Assembly: GCF_900107835.1 (NCBI RefSeq)
Contig: NZ_FNRG01000005.1
Coordinates: 1 to 64,000, forward strand
DNA length: 64,000 nucleotides
Direction: 5' to 3'
Source: Oribacterium sp. KHPX15
Lineage (GTDB): Bacteria > Bacillota > Clostridia > Lachnospirales > Lachnospiraceae
In this document: positions 36,622 through 44,343 of the stretch, one piece after another
How the letters are laid out: each line of letters starts with the position of its first letter
Numbering within the stretch: the first letter of the stretch is position 1
Notes under the pieces: model-generated
The model's database searches: none
Told to the model about the DNA's origin: nothing
The model's input: the letters and a program-made list of their open reading frames with translations, nothing else
Position numbers and translations under genes: made by a program

Positions 36622-37070
36622 TGTGCACTACCAAAAAGTCAAGCATCCACTAATTTTTTTATTTTGTTTATAACCTCATTGTGATGTGCAAAATTAGGGC
36701 CTCTTCAAATGTCAATCCCCATAAAAGATGTATTTATTAAATACAATCAAGGGATAATCGGGGGTTATCCACATTTTGGCGGTGGATTTCCGTGTTTTTG
36801 TGTGGAATAAAAATTATTTTCATTTTTAAGTCATCTTATTTGGGCTTTCGAATGGTCATTTTTATATTAAATTTTAAGCATTTTTACCATTTTATAATTG
36901 ATTTTGATGTAATTTTGGTTGATTTTGACCATTTTGTGGAATTATTTATTATTTTTATAAGTCGATTGATTTTTACTTTTGTTAGAAAGTTATTTTCATA
37001 TCAATTTAATAGATTTTATAAGTGCCTATATGTTTCGACCGAACAGTGAAAGAGCCCCGGGGACAGCAAG
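36622..37070. other. AT-rich gene-free stretch with one more DnaA box
   Basis: Very AT-rich, with long T/A runs and the direct repeat TTGATTTTGA (about 36898-36932). TTATCCACA occurs at 36765-36773. Small plus-strand reading frames here have no ribosome-binding site or coding character. No gene is called. Confidence 0.5.
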
Positions 37071-37077
37071 ACCAGCA

Positions 37078-37107
37078 GGGACGGTTCTCGCCGGAGAGAA
37101 CCGTCCC
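37078..37107. repeat. 12-bp perfect hairpin, REP-like
   Basis: GGGACGGTTCTC (37078-37089) pairs with GAGAACCGTCCC (37096-37107) around GCCGGA. It lies between the AT-rich gap and the murC terminator and has no T-tract. The GGGGACGGTTCT type sequence is, as far as I recall, common as a dispersed repeat in Firmicutes. Confidence 0.5.
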
Positions 37108-37116
37108 CGATGGTAT

Positions 37117-37151
37117 GGAAAAAGACCCGCGCCGGTATCGGCGCAGGTCTT
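37117..37151 (-). terminator. murC terminator
   Basis: On the minus strand AAGACC-GCGCCG pairs with CGGCGC-GGTCTT (37151-37122, one bulge each side) and is followed by TTTTTCC. It lies just past the murC stop codon. Confidence 0.9.
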
Positions 37152-37164
37152 CATTAATATACTA

Positions 37165-38565
37165 TCACTTCTCTATAACAGCACCCGGCAGTTTCAGGAG
37201 GTCTTCTCCAACCTCATAGATATTGCCGGCACCCATGGTTATGAGCACATCTCCTTCCTTAACTCTTTCAAGGAGGAATTTCTCGATGTCTTCAAATTCA
37301 GGGATGTAATAAACATTGGTGTTCTGCTCAAGCATATGCTTTCTGAGATCATCAGAACTTATACCTATGGTATTCTTCTCTCTTGCGGCGTAGATGTCAG
37401 CAAGCACTATCTCATCCGCCTGGCTGAGGGCTCCGGCAAAATCATCAAGAAGTGCCGCTGTCCTGCTGTAGGTGTGAGGCTGGAAGGCAATCCAGAGCTT
37501 TCTGTGAGGATATTTCTTTGCTGCCTCTATGGTTGCGGCTATCTCCTGAGGATGATGGGCATAGTCATCGATTATTGTGAAACCGTTGACTGTTCCCTTT
37601 TTCTGGAAACGGCGGTCTGTACCTGTGAAGCGCTTAAGACCTCTTAAGATGGCATCCATTTCGATACCAAGCTCACGGCATACAGCTATGGCAGCCATGG
37701 AATTGTAGATATTGTGCTCTCCAGTAACCCCGAGTTCCACCTTTGCGATCTCTTCTCCCTTATAGAATAAGGTATAGGTAGGATGGGCAAGCTTGTCATA
37801 GCTTATGAAATTGGCTGTGTAATCAGAACTCTTGTCATGTCCGTAGGTGATGATTTTACACTTAAGTCCCTCGGTAAAATAATCAAAATGTTTAATGTCA
37901 GAATTTATGACCAGAAGTCCGTCCTCGGGAAGCTTTTCCGCAAAGAGCCTGAAGCTGTGTCTTATATCATCGATATCCTTGAAGAAGTCGAGGTGGTCGG
38001 CTTCAACATTGAGAATGATCTCAATAGTCGGGAAGAAGGAAAGGAATGAATTTGTATATTCACAAGCCTCAACAACGAAGGTATCCTGTCCTCCGACTCT
38101 GATGTTGCCTCCTATATCCTTGAGGATGCCGCCTACAGTAACTGTAGGATCCACATCTGCCTCCAGAAGAATATCAGTGATCATGGAAGTGGTGGTGGTT
38201 TTACCGTGGGTTCCCGAGACATTGATAGCCTGCTTGAAATTACGCATGAGCTCACCGAGAAGCTGGGCTCTTGTGAGCATGGGTATGCCTGCCTCTACGG
38301 CTGCCGCAAACTCAGGATTGTCCGGATGAATGGCTGCTGTATAAACCACAACATCGATATCCTTTGTTATGTTCTCAGCCTTCTGGGGATAATTTACTAC
38401 AGCGCCTTCTGACACAAGCTTCTTTGTAAGCTCTGATTCCTTGCTGTCAGATCCGGAAATAGTAAAATGTCTTGAAAGCAGGATCTCCGCGAGACCGCTC
38501 ATGGAGATACCGCCTATTCCTATAAAGTGTACATGTACAGGTTTGTCAAATTTTATCTGATACAT
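37165..38565 (-). CDS. murC: UDP-N-acetylmuramate--L-alanine ligase
   Basis: MurC adds L-Ala to UDP-MurNAc, the first amino acid of the peptidoglycan stem. The 466-residue protein has the N-terminal Rossmann motif HFIGIGGISMSGLAEIL, the ATP-binding loop SGTHGKTTTTSM, the Mur ligase core EACEYTNSFL and the C-terminal DDYAHHPQEIAATI with FQPHTYSRT. Length is normal. It is monocistronic, with its own promoter and terminator. Confidence 0.97.
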   Translation of the reverse strand: MYQIKFDKPVHVHFIGIGGISMSGLAEILLSRHFTISGSDSKESELTKKLVSEGAVVNYPQKAENITKDIDVVVYTAAIHPDNPEFAAAVEAGIPMLTRAQLLGELMRNFKQAINVSGTHGKTTTTSMITDILLEADVDPTVTVGGILKDIGGNIRVGGQDTFVVEACEYTNSFLSFFPTIEIILNVEADHLDFFKDIDDIRHSFRLFAEKLPEDGLLVINSDIKHFDYFTEGLKCKIITYGHDKSSDYTANFISYDKLAHPTYTLFYKGEEIAKVELGVTGEHNIYNSMAAIAVCRELGIEMDAILRGLKRFTGTDRRFQKKGTVNGFTIIDDYAHHPQEIAATIEAAKKYPHRKLWIAFQPHTYSRTAALLDDFAGALSQADEIVLADIYAAREKNTIGISSDDLRKHMLEQNTNVYYIPEFEDIEKFLLERVKEGDVLITMGAGNIYEVGEDLLKLPGAVIEK

Positions 38566-38640
38566 TTAAATACCTTCTTATCTTAAGCGCAAACGGGCGA
38601 TGCCTGTTACGCTGTCATATGTGTCCGATTTAACTCAGAG

Positions 38641-38669
38641 ATTATATCATCGTGCCAATGTTTGTGCAA
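38641..38669 (-). promoter_or_regulatory. murC promoter
   Basis: Minus strand: -35 TTGCAC (38669-38664), a 17-bp spacer and -10 TATAAT (38646-38641). Confidence 0.65.
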
Positions 38670-38794
38670 GTGAGGCTGATACCAGACCGGTGAGCATCCA
38701 CTTAATAATAAAGAAAAAGCTTAGTCTTAACGCGAGTGGAACAGAGCCTGCCGAACATTTACAGCATTGGTGCCGGACCTTCCTGGTTTAAATA

Positions 38795-41488
38795 TCAATC
38801 ATCATTCTGTGGGATTTGCAGTCTGGTACCAATGCGGCTTTCCATGGAGGACTCATTCAAATGCTCTTTCCGCACTGTATTCACCACCCTGTCCACCTCA
38901 TCCCTAAGGTTCCGGGCGCTGAGGAGCACCGCTCCCGCTCCCCAGGTTATGACCTGGACCACCTTGTCGGAGGTTGCAACGGTAACCGAATACTGCTTCT
39001 TAAGCTCATGAGTCTCTTCTTCAATATATTCGTCGGCGGTCATGGCTTCTCTTGTAAATACCACATAGATATTGTGATACCTGGTCTGTTCCACCTGATG
39101 ACCCTGTACCCGGTAAGCATCGAAAACGACTATTACTTCTTTTCCGGTGTAGCCGGCATAGTTTGACAGTATATCCTGAAGCTTGCCTCTCGCGGCATCA
39201 AGATTGGACTTTGCGAGTTCATTGAGCTCGTCCCAGGCAAATATGATGTTGTAGCCGTCCACCAGAAGATATTCCTTTTTCTTTTCCGGAGTCTTCTGGT
39301 CTCTACGGTTTGCTGCCTTGTTTTCTTCCTTTTCCTTGGCTCTTATGGTACGGGCGCTTGAGATATTTACTTCCTTAGCACGGTTTTTGATGGGGCCGAA
39401 GGTCCTGATAAATATATCCTCAAGCTCCTGATCCCCGATGTAGTGTCCACCGGTTTTGTACTTCCCGCTGTCAGCCTTTGCCTCCGCACTTCTCTGAAGC
39501 TTCGCAACATCCGCCTCGAAATCTCTCTTCTCAACTTCACCCTCCAGCTTCAAAGGTGACTCCACATGCATGTAGCTTTCCACCTGGTCGAAGGGCACTA
39601 TGAAACCGGAACCGTGGGCACAGAATACAGATGAACTTGGGTTCAGAATGTCTTCCTCCGGGTTATAACCTCTCTTCTCTATAACTTCTTCCGCATTATG
39701 GCACCTGTCATAGCCGCTGAACCGGAGGAACAGATGGCCTCTTCCTTTGGTATAGACCATTACCTCCTTATGATAATCCCTCATGGCCGAAACAGGAGCC
39801 GTACCTGTGATAGTTGAGGTTTCACCGTTTATCTCAGGTGGATCGAAATGCCCATTCATATTGGAGAGATCCGTCATGGCTCTGCCCACATACTCCTGAG
39901 GAAGTTCCAGCGTAAAGGCATAGTAGGGTTCCAGAAGAACATTGACCGCCTTCATAAGTCCCTGTCTCACTGCTCTGTAGGTAGCCTCTCTGAAATCACC
40001 GCCTTCTGTGTGCTTAAGGTGAGCCTTTCCTGCAACCAGTGTGAATCTGATGTCTGTTACGGGACTTCCGGTAAGCACTCCCACATGTTCCTTTTCCCGA
40101 AGATGAGTCAGCACAAGTCTCTGCCAGTTGATGGCAAGGTCATCCGTTTTGCAATCGGACCTGAACCTGAGTCCGCTTCCTCTGGGGAGAGGCTCAATCA
40201 GGATATGAGCTTCGGCATAATGTCTCAGCGGCTCAAAGTGTCCCACACCCTCCACAGCATCGTCTATGGTCTCAAGGTAAAGTATCCGGCTTTCTCCGAA
40301 CTGAAGCTCTACTCCCAGACGTTCCTTCACAACTCTTTTAATGATTTCTATCTGCACTTCGCCCATGAGATGGACGTGTATTTCTTTCAGGTTTTTATCC
40401 CAGCTGATATGAAGCTCCGGAAATTCATCCGCCAGCGTATCAAGCTTTCTGTATAATTCAAGGTCATCAACATCCGGGGATTCCACCTTATAGTCCAGCA
40501 CCGGCTTTAGCGATGGATCCTTTCCTTTGGGTTCGCAGCCCACAGAATCCCCGGTCTTAAGCCCTGAGATTCCGAGGAGTGTGCAGACCATGCCTGCCTC
40601 CGCGGTGTCAGCATTAACATACTTCTCACCACTGTAGATACGGATCTCCGAAACCTTCTCTCCGGGCAGGAGTTCGTCTCTTACTTTAATCTCTCCTCCG
40701 GTAATCTTTATATAGGTAAGTCTTCGGTCGGAGTCATCCTTTGCGATCTTGAAAACTTTGCCGCCAAGGACGCTTGGATACATGGGAATCTCCGTAAATG
40801 TATGGATACCTTCGAGAAATTCCTTCACTCCGAAGTTCTTAAGGGCGGAACCGAAATATACGGGAAACAGCTTTCTGTCCCAGATAAGGTTTCTCACATC
40901 CTTTGGATCAAGCTCGCCTTTTTCGAGATACTTCTCCATGATCCGGTCATCGCACATGGCAATGTTTTCCTTCAGCTCCTCCGACATGGAATACTTTCCG
41001 GCCTCGGTAAAATCCACCGCGGCCGCTCCGAAATGCTTTTTGAGATCCTCAAAAAGCCTATCCTTGTCGGTTCCCGGCTGGTCCATTTTGTTCACAAAGA
41101 TAAAGACCGGAACGCCGTATCTTTGAAGGAGCTTCCACAGGGTCTCGGTATGCCCCTGGACTCCGTCGGCTCCGTTAACTACAAGAATTGCATAGTCAAG
41201 GACAGAAAGAGTCTTCTCCATTTCCGCCGAAAAATCCACATGCCCCGGGGTATCCAGAAGGGATACCGTTATGTCCCGGAGGTCAAAGGTTGCCATCTTG
41301 GAAAAGATGGTGATGCCTCTTTCCTTTTCCATGTGGTCGGTATCGAGGTAAGCATTACCGTTATCAACCCGTCCGAGGTTTCTGATCTTTCCGGTCTCGA
41401 AAAGGATACTTTCGGACAATGTTGTCTTTCCGGCATCTACATGAGCCAGAATTCCTATTACCAGATGTTTTTTTTGCTGTTTCTCCAA
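38795..41488 (-). CDS. Tet(M)/EF-G-like ribosomal GTPase fused to a C-terminal YacP/Rae1-type NYN nuclease domain
   Basis: The first ~680 residues of this 897-residue protein resemble ribosomal-protection GTPases. G1 is AHVDAGKTT (15-23), G2 ERGITIF, G3 DTPGH (79-83), G4 NKMD (133-136) and G5 SALKN. EF-G domains II to V follow (LGEVQIEIIKRVVKERLG, LPQEYVGRAMTDL). After a charged Lys/Glu linker (about 690-738), residues 739-885 form a NYN domain (LLVDGYNIIFAW, EVIVVFDAY, TADEYIEE) like Bacillus YacP/Rae1, a ribosome-associated endoribonuclease that cuts mRNA in the A site. The fusion suggests a factor that enters the A site and cleaves mRNA or rescues ribosomes; this is inference. Whether it confers tetracycline resistance is unknown. 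The start codon is TTG with GGAGG upstream. It lies between murC and the shikimate-kinase-like gene. Confidence 0.88.
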   Translation of the reverse strand: MEKQQKKHLVIGILAHVDAGKTTLSESILFETGKIRNLGRVDNGNAYLDTDHMEKERGITIFSKMATFDLRDITVSLLDTPGHVDFSAEMEKTLSVLDYAILVVNGADGVQGHTETLWKLLQRYGVPVFIFVNKMDQPGTDKDRLFEDLKKHFGAAAVDFTEAGKYSMSEELKENIAMCDDRIMEKYLEKGELDPKDVRNLIWDRKLFPVYFGSALKNFGVKEFLEGIHTFTEIPMYPSVLGGKVFKIAKDDSDRRLTYIKITGGEIKVRDELLPGEKVSEIRIYSGEKYVNADTAEAGMVCTLLGISGLKTGDSVGCEPKGKDPSLKPVLDYKVESPDVDDLELYRKLDTLADEFPELHISWDKNLKEIHVHLMGEVQIEIIKRVVKERLGVELQFGESRILYLETIDDAVEGVGHFEPLRHYAEAHILIEPLPRGSGLRFRSDCKTDDLAINWQRLVLTHLREKEHVGVLTGSPVTDIRFTLVAGKAHLKHTEGGDFREATYRAVRQGLMKAVNVLLEPYYAFTLELPQEYVGRAMTDLSNMNGHFDPPEINGETSTITGTAPVSAMRDYHKEVMVYTKGRGHLFLRFSGYDRCHNAEEVIEKRGYNPEEDILNPSSSVFCAHGSGFIVPFDQVESYMHVESPLKLEGEVEKRDFEADVAKLQRSAEAKADSGKYKTGGHYIGDQELEDIFIRTFGPIKNRAKEVNISSARTIRAKEKEENKAANRRDQKTPEKKKEYLLVDGYNIIFAWDELNELAKSNLDAARGKLQDILSNYAGYTGKEVIVVFDAYRVQGHQVEQTRYHNIYVVFTREAMTADEYIEEETHELKKQYSVTVATSDKVVQVITWGAGAVLLSARNLRDEVDRVVNTVRKEHLNESSMESRIGTRLQIPQNDD

Positions 41489-41524
41489 AAGCTGATCCTC
41501 CGTAACGACCTGTTTCTACTATTG

Positions 41525-42034
41525 TTATATATTCTTTTCGATCTGTTCTGTCCAGTTCTTTATCTCCCGGACTATCTCCGCAGGAGTCTTGCCCTTCTCA
41601 TCGATGATGACATCCGCATACTTCTCGTAGAGCGGTGCCCTCTCATTGAATAAATCCCTGAGGGTGAAACCTTCCGGCATAGCGACTCCGCGGTCCGTAA
41701 CATCCCCGATCCTCTGCTCCATATCTTCATAGGAAATCTTGAGATATACTATCTTGCTTATTTCCTTAAGATGCTCCATGGCTTCCGCTTCATAGCATAT
41801 GGAGCCGCCGGGGGCAATGATGGTATTTTCAACTTCTATGGAGGAGGCTATATCACCTTCCACCTTCAGAAATCCATCCTGGCCTTCTTCTGCGATGATG
41901 TCTTTCAATTTCTTTCCGGTTTTCTCCTGGATCATAATGTCTACGTCCAGAAATCCCATGGCTGCCAGCTTTGCAAGCATTACCCCTATGGTGGATTTGC
42001 CGCAGGAGGGCATTCCGATCATGGTAATATTCAT
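41525..42034 (-). CDS. aroK: shikimate kinase
   Basis: This 169-residue P-loop kinase has Walker A GMPSCGKSTIG, the DVD-type motif LDVDIMIQEKTGK (shikimate and magnesium contacts), GGSICYEAEAM and the lid DRGVAMPEGFTLRDLFNERAPLYEKYAD. It would phosphorylate shikimate in aromatic amino acid synthesis. GGSIC replaces the usual GGG, so a related kinase activity cannot be excluded. No other aro gene is nearby. It has a GAGGAG ribosome-binding site. Confidence 0.78.
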   Translation of the reverse strand: MNITMIGMPSCGKSTIGVMLAKLAAMGFLDVDIMIQEKTGKKLKDIIAEEGQDGFLKVEGDIASSIEVENTIIAPGGSICYEAEAMEHLKEISKIVYLKISYEDMEQRIGDVTDRGVAMPEGFTLRDLFNERAPLYEKYADVIIDEKGKTPAEIVREIKNWTEQIEKNI

Positions 42035-42179
42035 TGTTGAGATATCTCCTCTTTATTCAAATTCCTGGTCGATTTCGCGATAGCAGACATGTAACTACAG
42101 CCTACGCAAAGCGAATTAAATGGCTGGAGTTCCCAACTGCATTTATGTAAGTTCGCATGACGAGTTTCGGCTTTATCGC

Positions 42180-42214
42180 GAATAAAAGCCCTGCACCCGG
42201 GGTACAGGACTTTT
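42180..42214 (-). terminator. terminator of the pyrophosphatase gene
   Basis: On the minus strand AAAAG-CCTG-ACCC pairs with GGGT-CAGG-CTTTT (two bulges) and is followed by ATTCG. It lies just past the stop codon. Confidence 0.65.
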
Positions 42215-42220
42215 CAAATA

Positions 42221-43939
42221 TCAAAGCTGTTCAGCAAATAATGTAAGCGCAGGTACCAGCTGTTTCTTTCTGGAAACGACTCCCGGAAGAACTACTGACC
42301 AGGAATCGTCTGATTTATCGTTCTTATTCTTACCCTGTCTTCTTTCCGGTGTATAGCCGAAGGCATTCTCCACAAGCTGTCCTGCTCCCGTGCCAACCGC
42401 AAGAAGATCTGTGCTCTTGTCAAGGATATTGGTGAGCATGATGAAGCTCATATCAAGCTTTTCAACCTTGAGAGCGTTATAAGCAAACTCTTCAAGTCCG
42501 TCCTTGAACTGCTCAAGCTCTTCCTTGTTAAGACTTGTAACCTGGCTTACGCCAAACTCAATCTTGCCGGCAGAGAAGTGCTTGAAATCCTGATAGAATA
42601 TCTCCTGAATGGTCTTGCCCTTCAGGTTGGATCCTGCAGAGAACATAGAGAAGGCATACTTCTCAATGTCAACTCCGGCAATCTTTGCAAGCTCTCTTCC
42701 TGTCTGTTCGTCAAGCGGAGTGCAGGTAGGTGATCTGAAAAGGAGAGTATCGGAAATGATTGCCGACATAAGAAGACCTGCAGTCTGCTTGTCGATTTCA
42801 ATGTTATTCTCCTTATACATCTGAGTGATGATGGTTGAACAGCATCCCAGAGGCTGGTTTCTGAAATAAACCGGTGTCATGGTCTGAACCGTTGCGATCT
42901 TGTGGTGGTCGATGATCTCCAGAATGTCTGCCGCCTCGATGCCTTCAACAGCCTGTCCCGGTTCATTGTGGTCAACAAGGATAACCTGCTTTCCGCGATT
43001 TCCGAGGAGGTTTCTGCGGGATACCATACCGAGATAATTTCCGTCCTTTGAAAGGATAGGGAAGTCACGATGTCTCTTGGAAGCCATGATCTCTCTCAGC
43101 TCATCCACGAAATCATCTTCGGTAAAGGTTATCAGATTGTCTTTTGTCATAAAGTAGCTTATGGGCATTGACTGGTTGATAAGTCTTGCCGCGGTATAGG
43201 CATCATAGCTTGTTACCATGATGATCATGCCGTTTGCTTCGGCCAGGCTCTTTATGGTGGGGGAAACATTGGCACCCTCACAGATGATGATACAGTCTGC
43301 ACCGTTGTCCATGGCGGAAAGCTGGTTCTCCGCACGGTTTCCGAGAATAACGATATCATGCTTTTCTATATAGTAGGACATCATCTCAGGGTTTGCGGCT
43401 GCGATGATAACCTTGCCCTTTTCACAGCATCTTGATACATCACCGGTTACTGTGGTTGCTTCCAGGGTGTCTTCTATATTGGAAAACTTGGTGTGGGCTT
43501 TTGAGATAATGTGGCTGTCGTAGACATTGAAATAAGATTTCGCGATGTCTCCGATGGTTATGACACCTTCAAGGGAATTCCTGGAGGTGACTACGGGAAG
43601 GGTTACGACATTCCCCTCGTTCATCATGGTCCAGGCCTTTTTCAGAGACATATCTCTGGTTACGCCCGGAGTCTTGCGATACTCAATATCTGTGACCTGT
43701 GTCTTTACGTTTGTTATAAGTCTGGGTTTCTCAACCTTAAAGTGATCAAGGACAAACTGAGTCTCTCTTGAGGGTTCACCTGCCCTGCAGGGAATATACT
43801 TCTCCGTATTTGTGATCTTGTTCTTTAATCTTGCATAAGCAATGGCTGCACAGATGGAATCCGTGTCAGGGTTCCTGTGACCCGTAACCAGAACTTCACG
43901 TTCTGTATTATGTGGAATATTGCTCTTTCCCTTAGTCAT
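42221..43939 (-). CDS. manganese-dependent inorganic pyrophosphatase with CBS and DRTGG domains
   Basis: This family II pyrophosphatase hydrolyses pyrophosphate and pulls biosynthetic reactions forward. The 572-residue protein has the DHH catalytic part split by a regulatory insert: TGHRNPDTDSICAAIAYA at the N-terminus, LVDHNEP and IIDHHKI further on, and the DHHA2 domain at the C-terminus (SVVLPGVVSRKKQLVP). Between them are two CBS motifs (NVVTLPVVTSRNSLEGVITI and RHRDFPILSKDGNYLGMVSR) and a DRTGG domain. CBS-pyrophosphatases are controlled by adenine nucleotides. GGGAGG precedes the ATG. Confidence 0.92.
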   Translation of the reverse strand: MTKGKSNIPHNTEREVLVTGHRNPDTDSICAAIAYARLKNKITNTEKYIPCRAGEPSRETQFVLDHFKVEKPRLITNVKTQVTDIEYRKTPGVTRDMSLKKAWTMMNEGNVVTLPVVTSRNSLEGVITIGDIAKSYFNVYDSHIISKAHTKFSNIEDTLEATTVTGDVSRCCEKGKVIIAAANPEMMSYYIEKHDIVILGNRAENQLSAMDNGADCIIICEGANVSPTIKSLAEANGMIIMVTSYDAYTAARLINQSMPISYFMTKDNLITFTEDDFVDELREIMASKRHRDFPILSKDGNYLGMVSRRNLLGNRGKQVILVDHNEPGQAVEGIEAADILEIIDHHKIATVQTMTPVYFRNQPLGCCSTIITQMYKENNIEIDKQTAGLLMSAIISDTLLFRSPTCTPLDEQTGRELAKIAGVDIEKYAFSMFSAGSNLKGKTIQEIFYQDFKHFSAGKIEFGVSQVTSLNKEELEQFKDGLEEFAYNALKVEKLDMSFIMLTNILDKSTDLLAVGTGAGQLVENAFGYTPERRQGKNKNDKSDDSWSVVLPGVVSRKKQLVPALTLFAEQL

Positions 43940-44343
43940 GTATCCTCCCGATTTATTGATTCACTATAATTCAAAATAATTTTGTTATCTTTTACATATA
44001 CAAATTATAAAAACAATGTTGTATACAGGATTTTTTAATAATTGTTCATAAATTATTCATAAATCAATACTATATTTTAGTCATAAACATGAAGTTTGTC
44101 TTCGATGTTTCTGAACGTTGATTTTTTTCCAAATTAGATTTTTCATAATTACCCCGGTTAGGCGAATACCTGCCGGGGTCTCCTCATTTAAAAAACAAGT
44201 TTACTTTTTAAACATACTTCAAAGCTTTAATTCTGCAGCTTTTAAGAAATCCCTGACTAACCGGTACATTATAAAAATGTTTTTATCAAACCATCGCCAA
44301 AAAGGCAATGGTTTGACATAAACTTATGTGATTGTACTTAACA
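43940..44343. other. intergenic region between class A PBP and pyrophosphatase genes
   Basis: About 400 AT-rich bp. It contains the PBP terminator (44287-44315) and a hairpin ACCCCGG/CCGGGGT with inner AGG/CCT (44152-44180) that has no T-tract on the transcribed strand and remains unexplained. The upstream region of the pyrophosphatase gene has no promoter I can fix with confidence. No ORF is called. Confidence 0.45.
44275..44315 (-). terminator. terminator of the class A PBP gene
   Basis: On the minus strand CAAACCATTGCC pairs with GGCGATGGTTTG (one wobble) around TTTTT and is followed by ATAAAAACATTTTT. Confidence 0.7.

Noticed and set aside
36792-37049. Phe/Ile-rich plus-strand ORF
   Set aside because: A by-product of AT-rich DNA with no ribosome-binding site or conserved motif.
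36435-37120. Chromosomal replication origin suggested by DnaA boxes and AT-rich DNA
   Set aside because: Genes on both sides run in the same direction and dnaA/dnaN are absent, so a DnaA-regulated promoter or titration site fits better.
38686-38715. GGTGAGCATCCACTTAA, slightly like the GGTGGGCATCCATCTAA unit of the giant repeat
   Set aside because: A single partial match without the palindromic partner or core.
38795-41488. Straightforward tetracycline-resistance gene
   Set aside because: The extra NYN domain and housekeeping neighbourhood argue against a simple acquired resistance determinant; resistance is not shown by sequence.
40802-41653. 283-codon plus-strand ORF
   Set aside because: Antisense to the conserved GTPase domain; no motif or initiation signal.
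42073-42182. TTCGCGATA ... TATCGCGAA inverted repeat about 100 bp apart
   Set aside because: Only nine bases match and the interior does not pair consistently.
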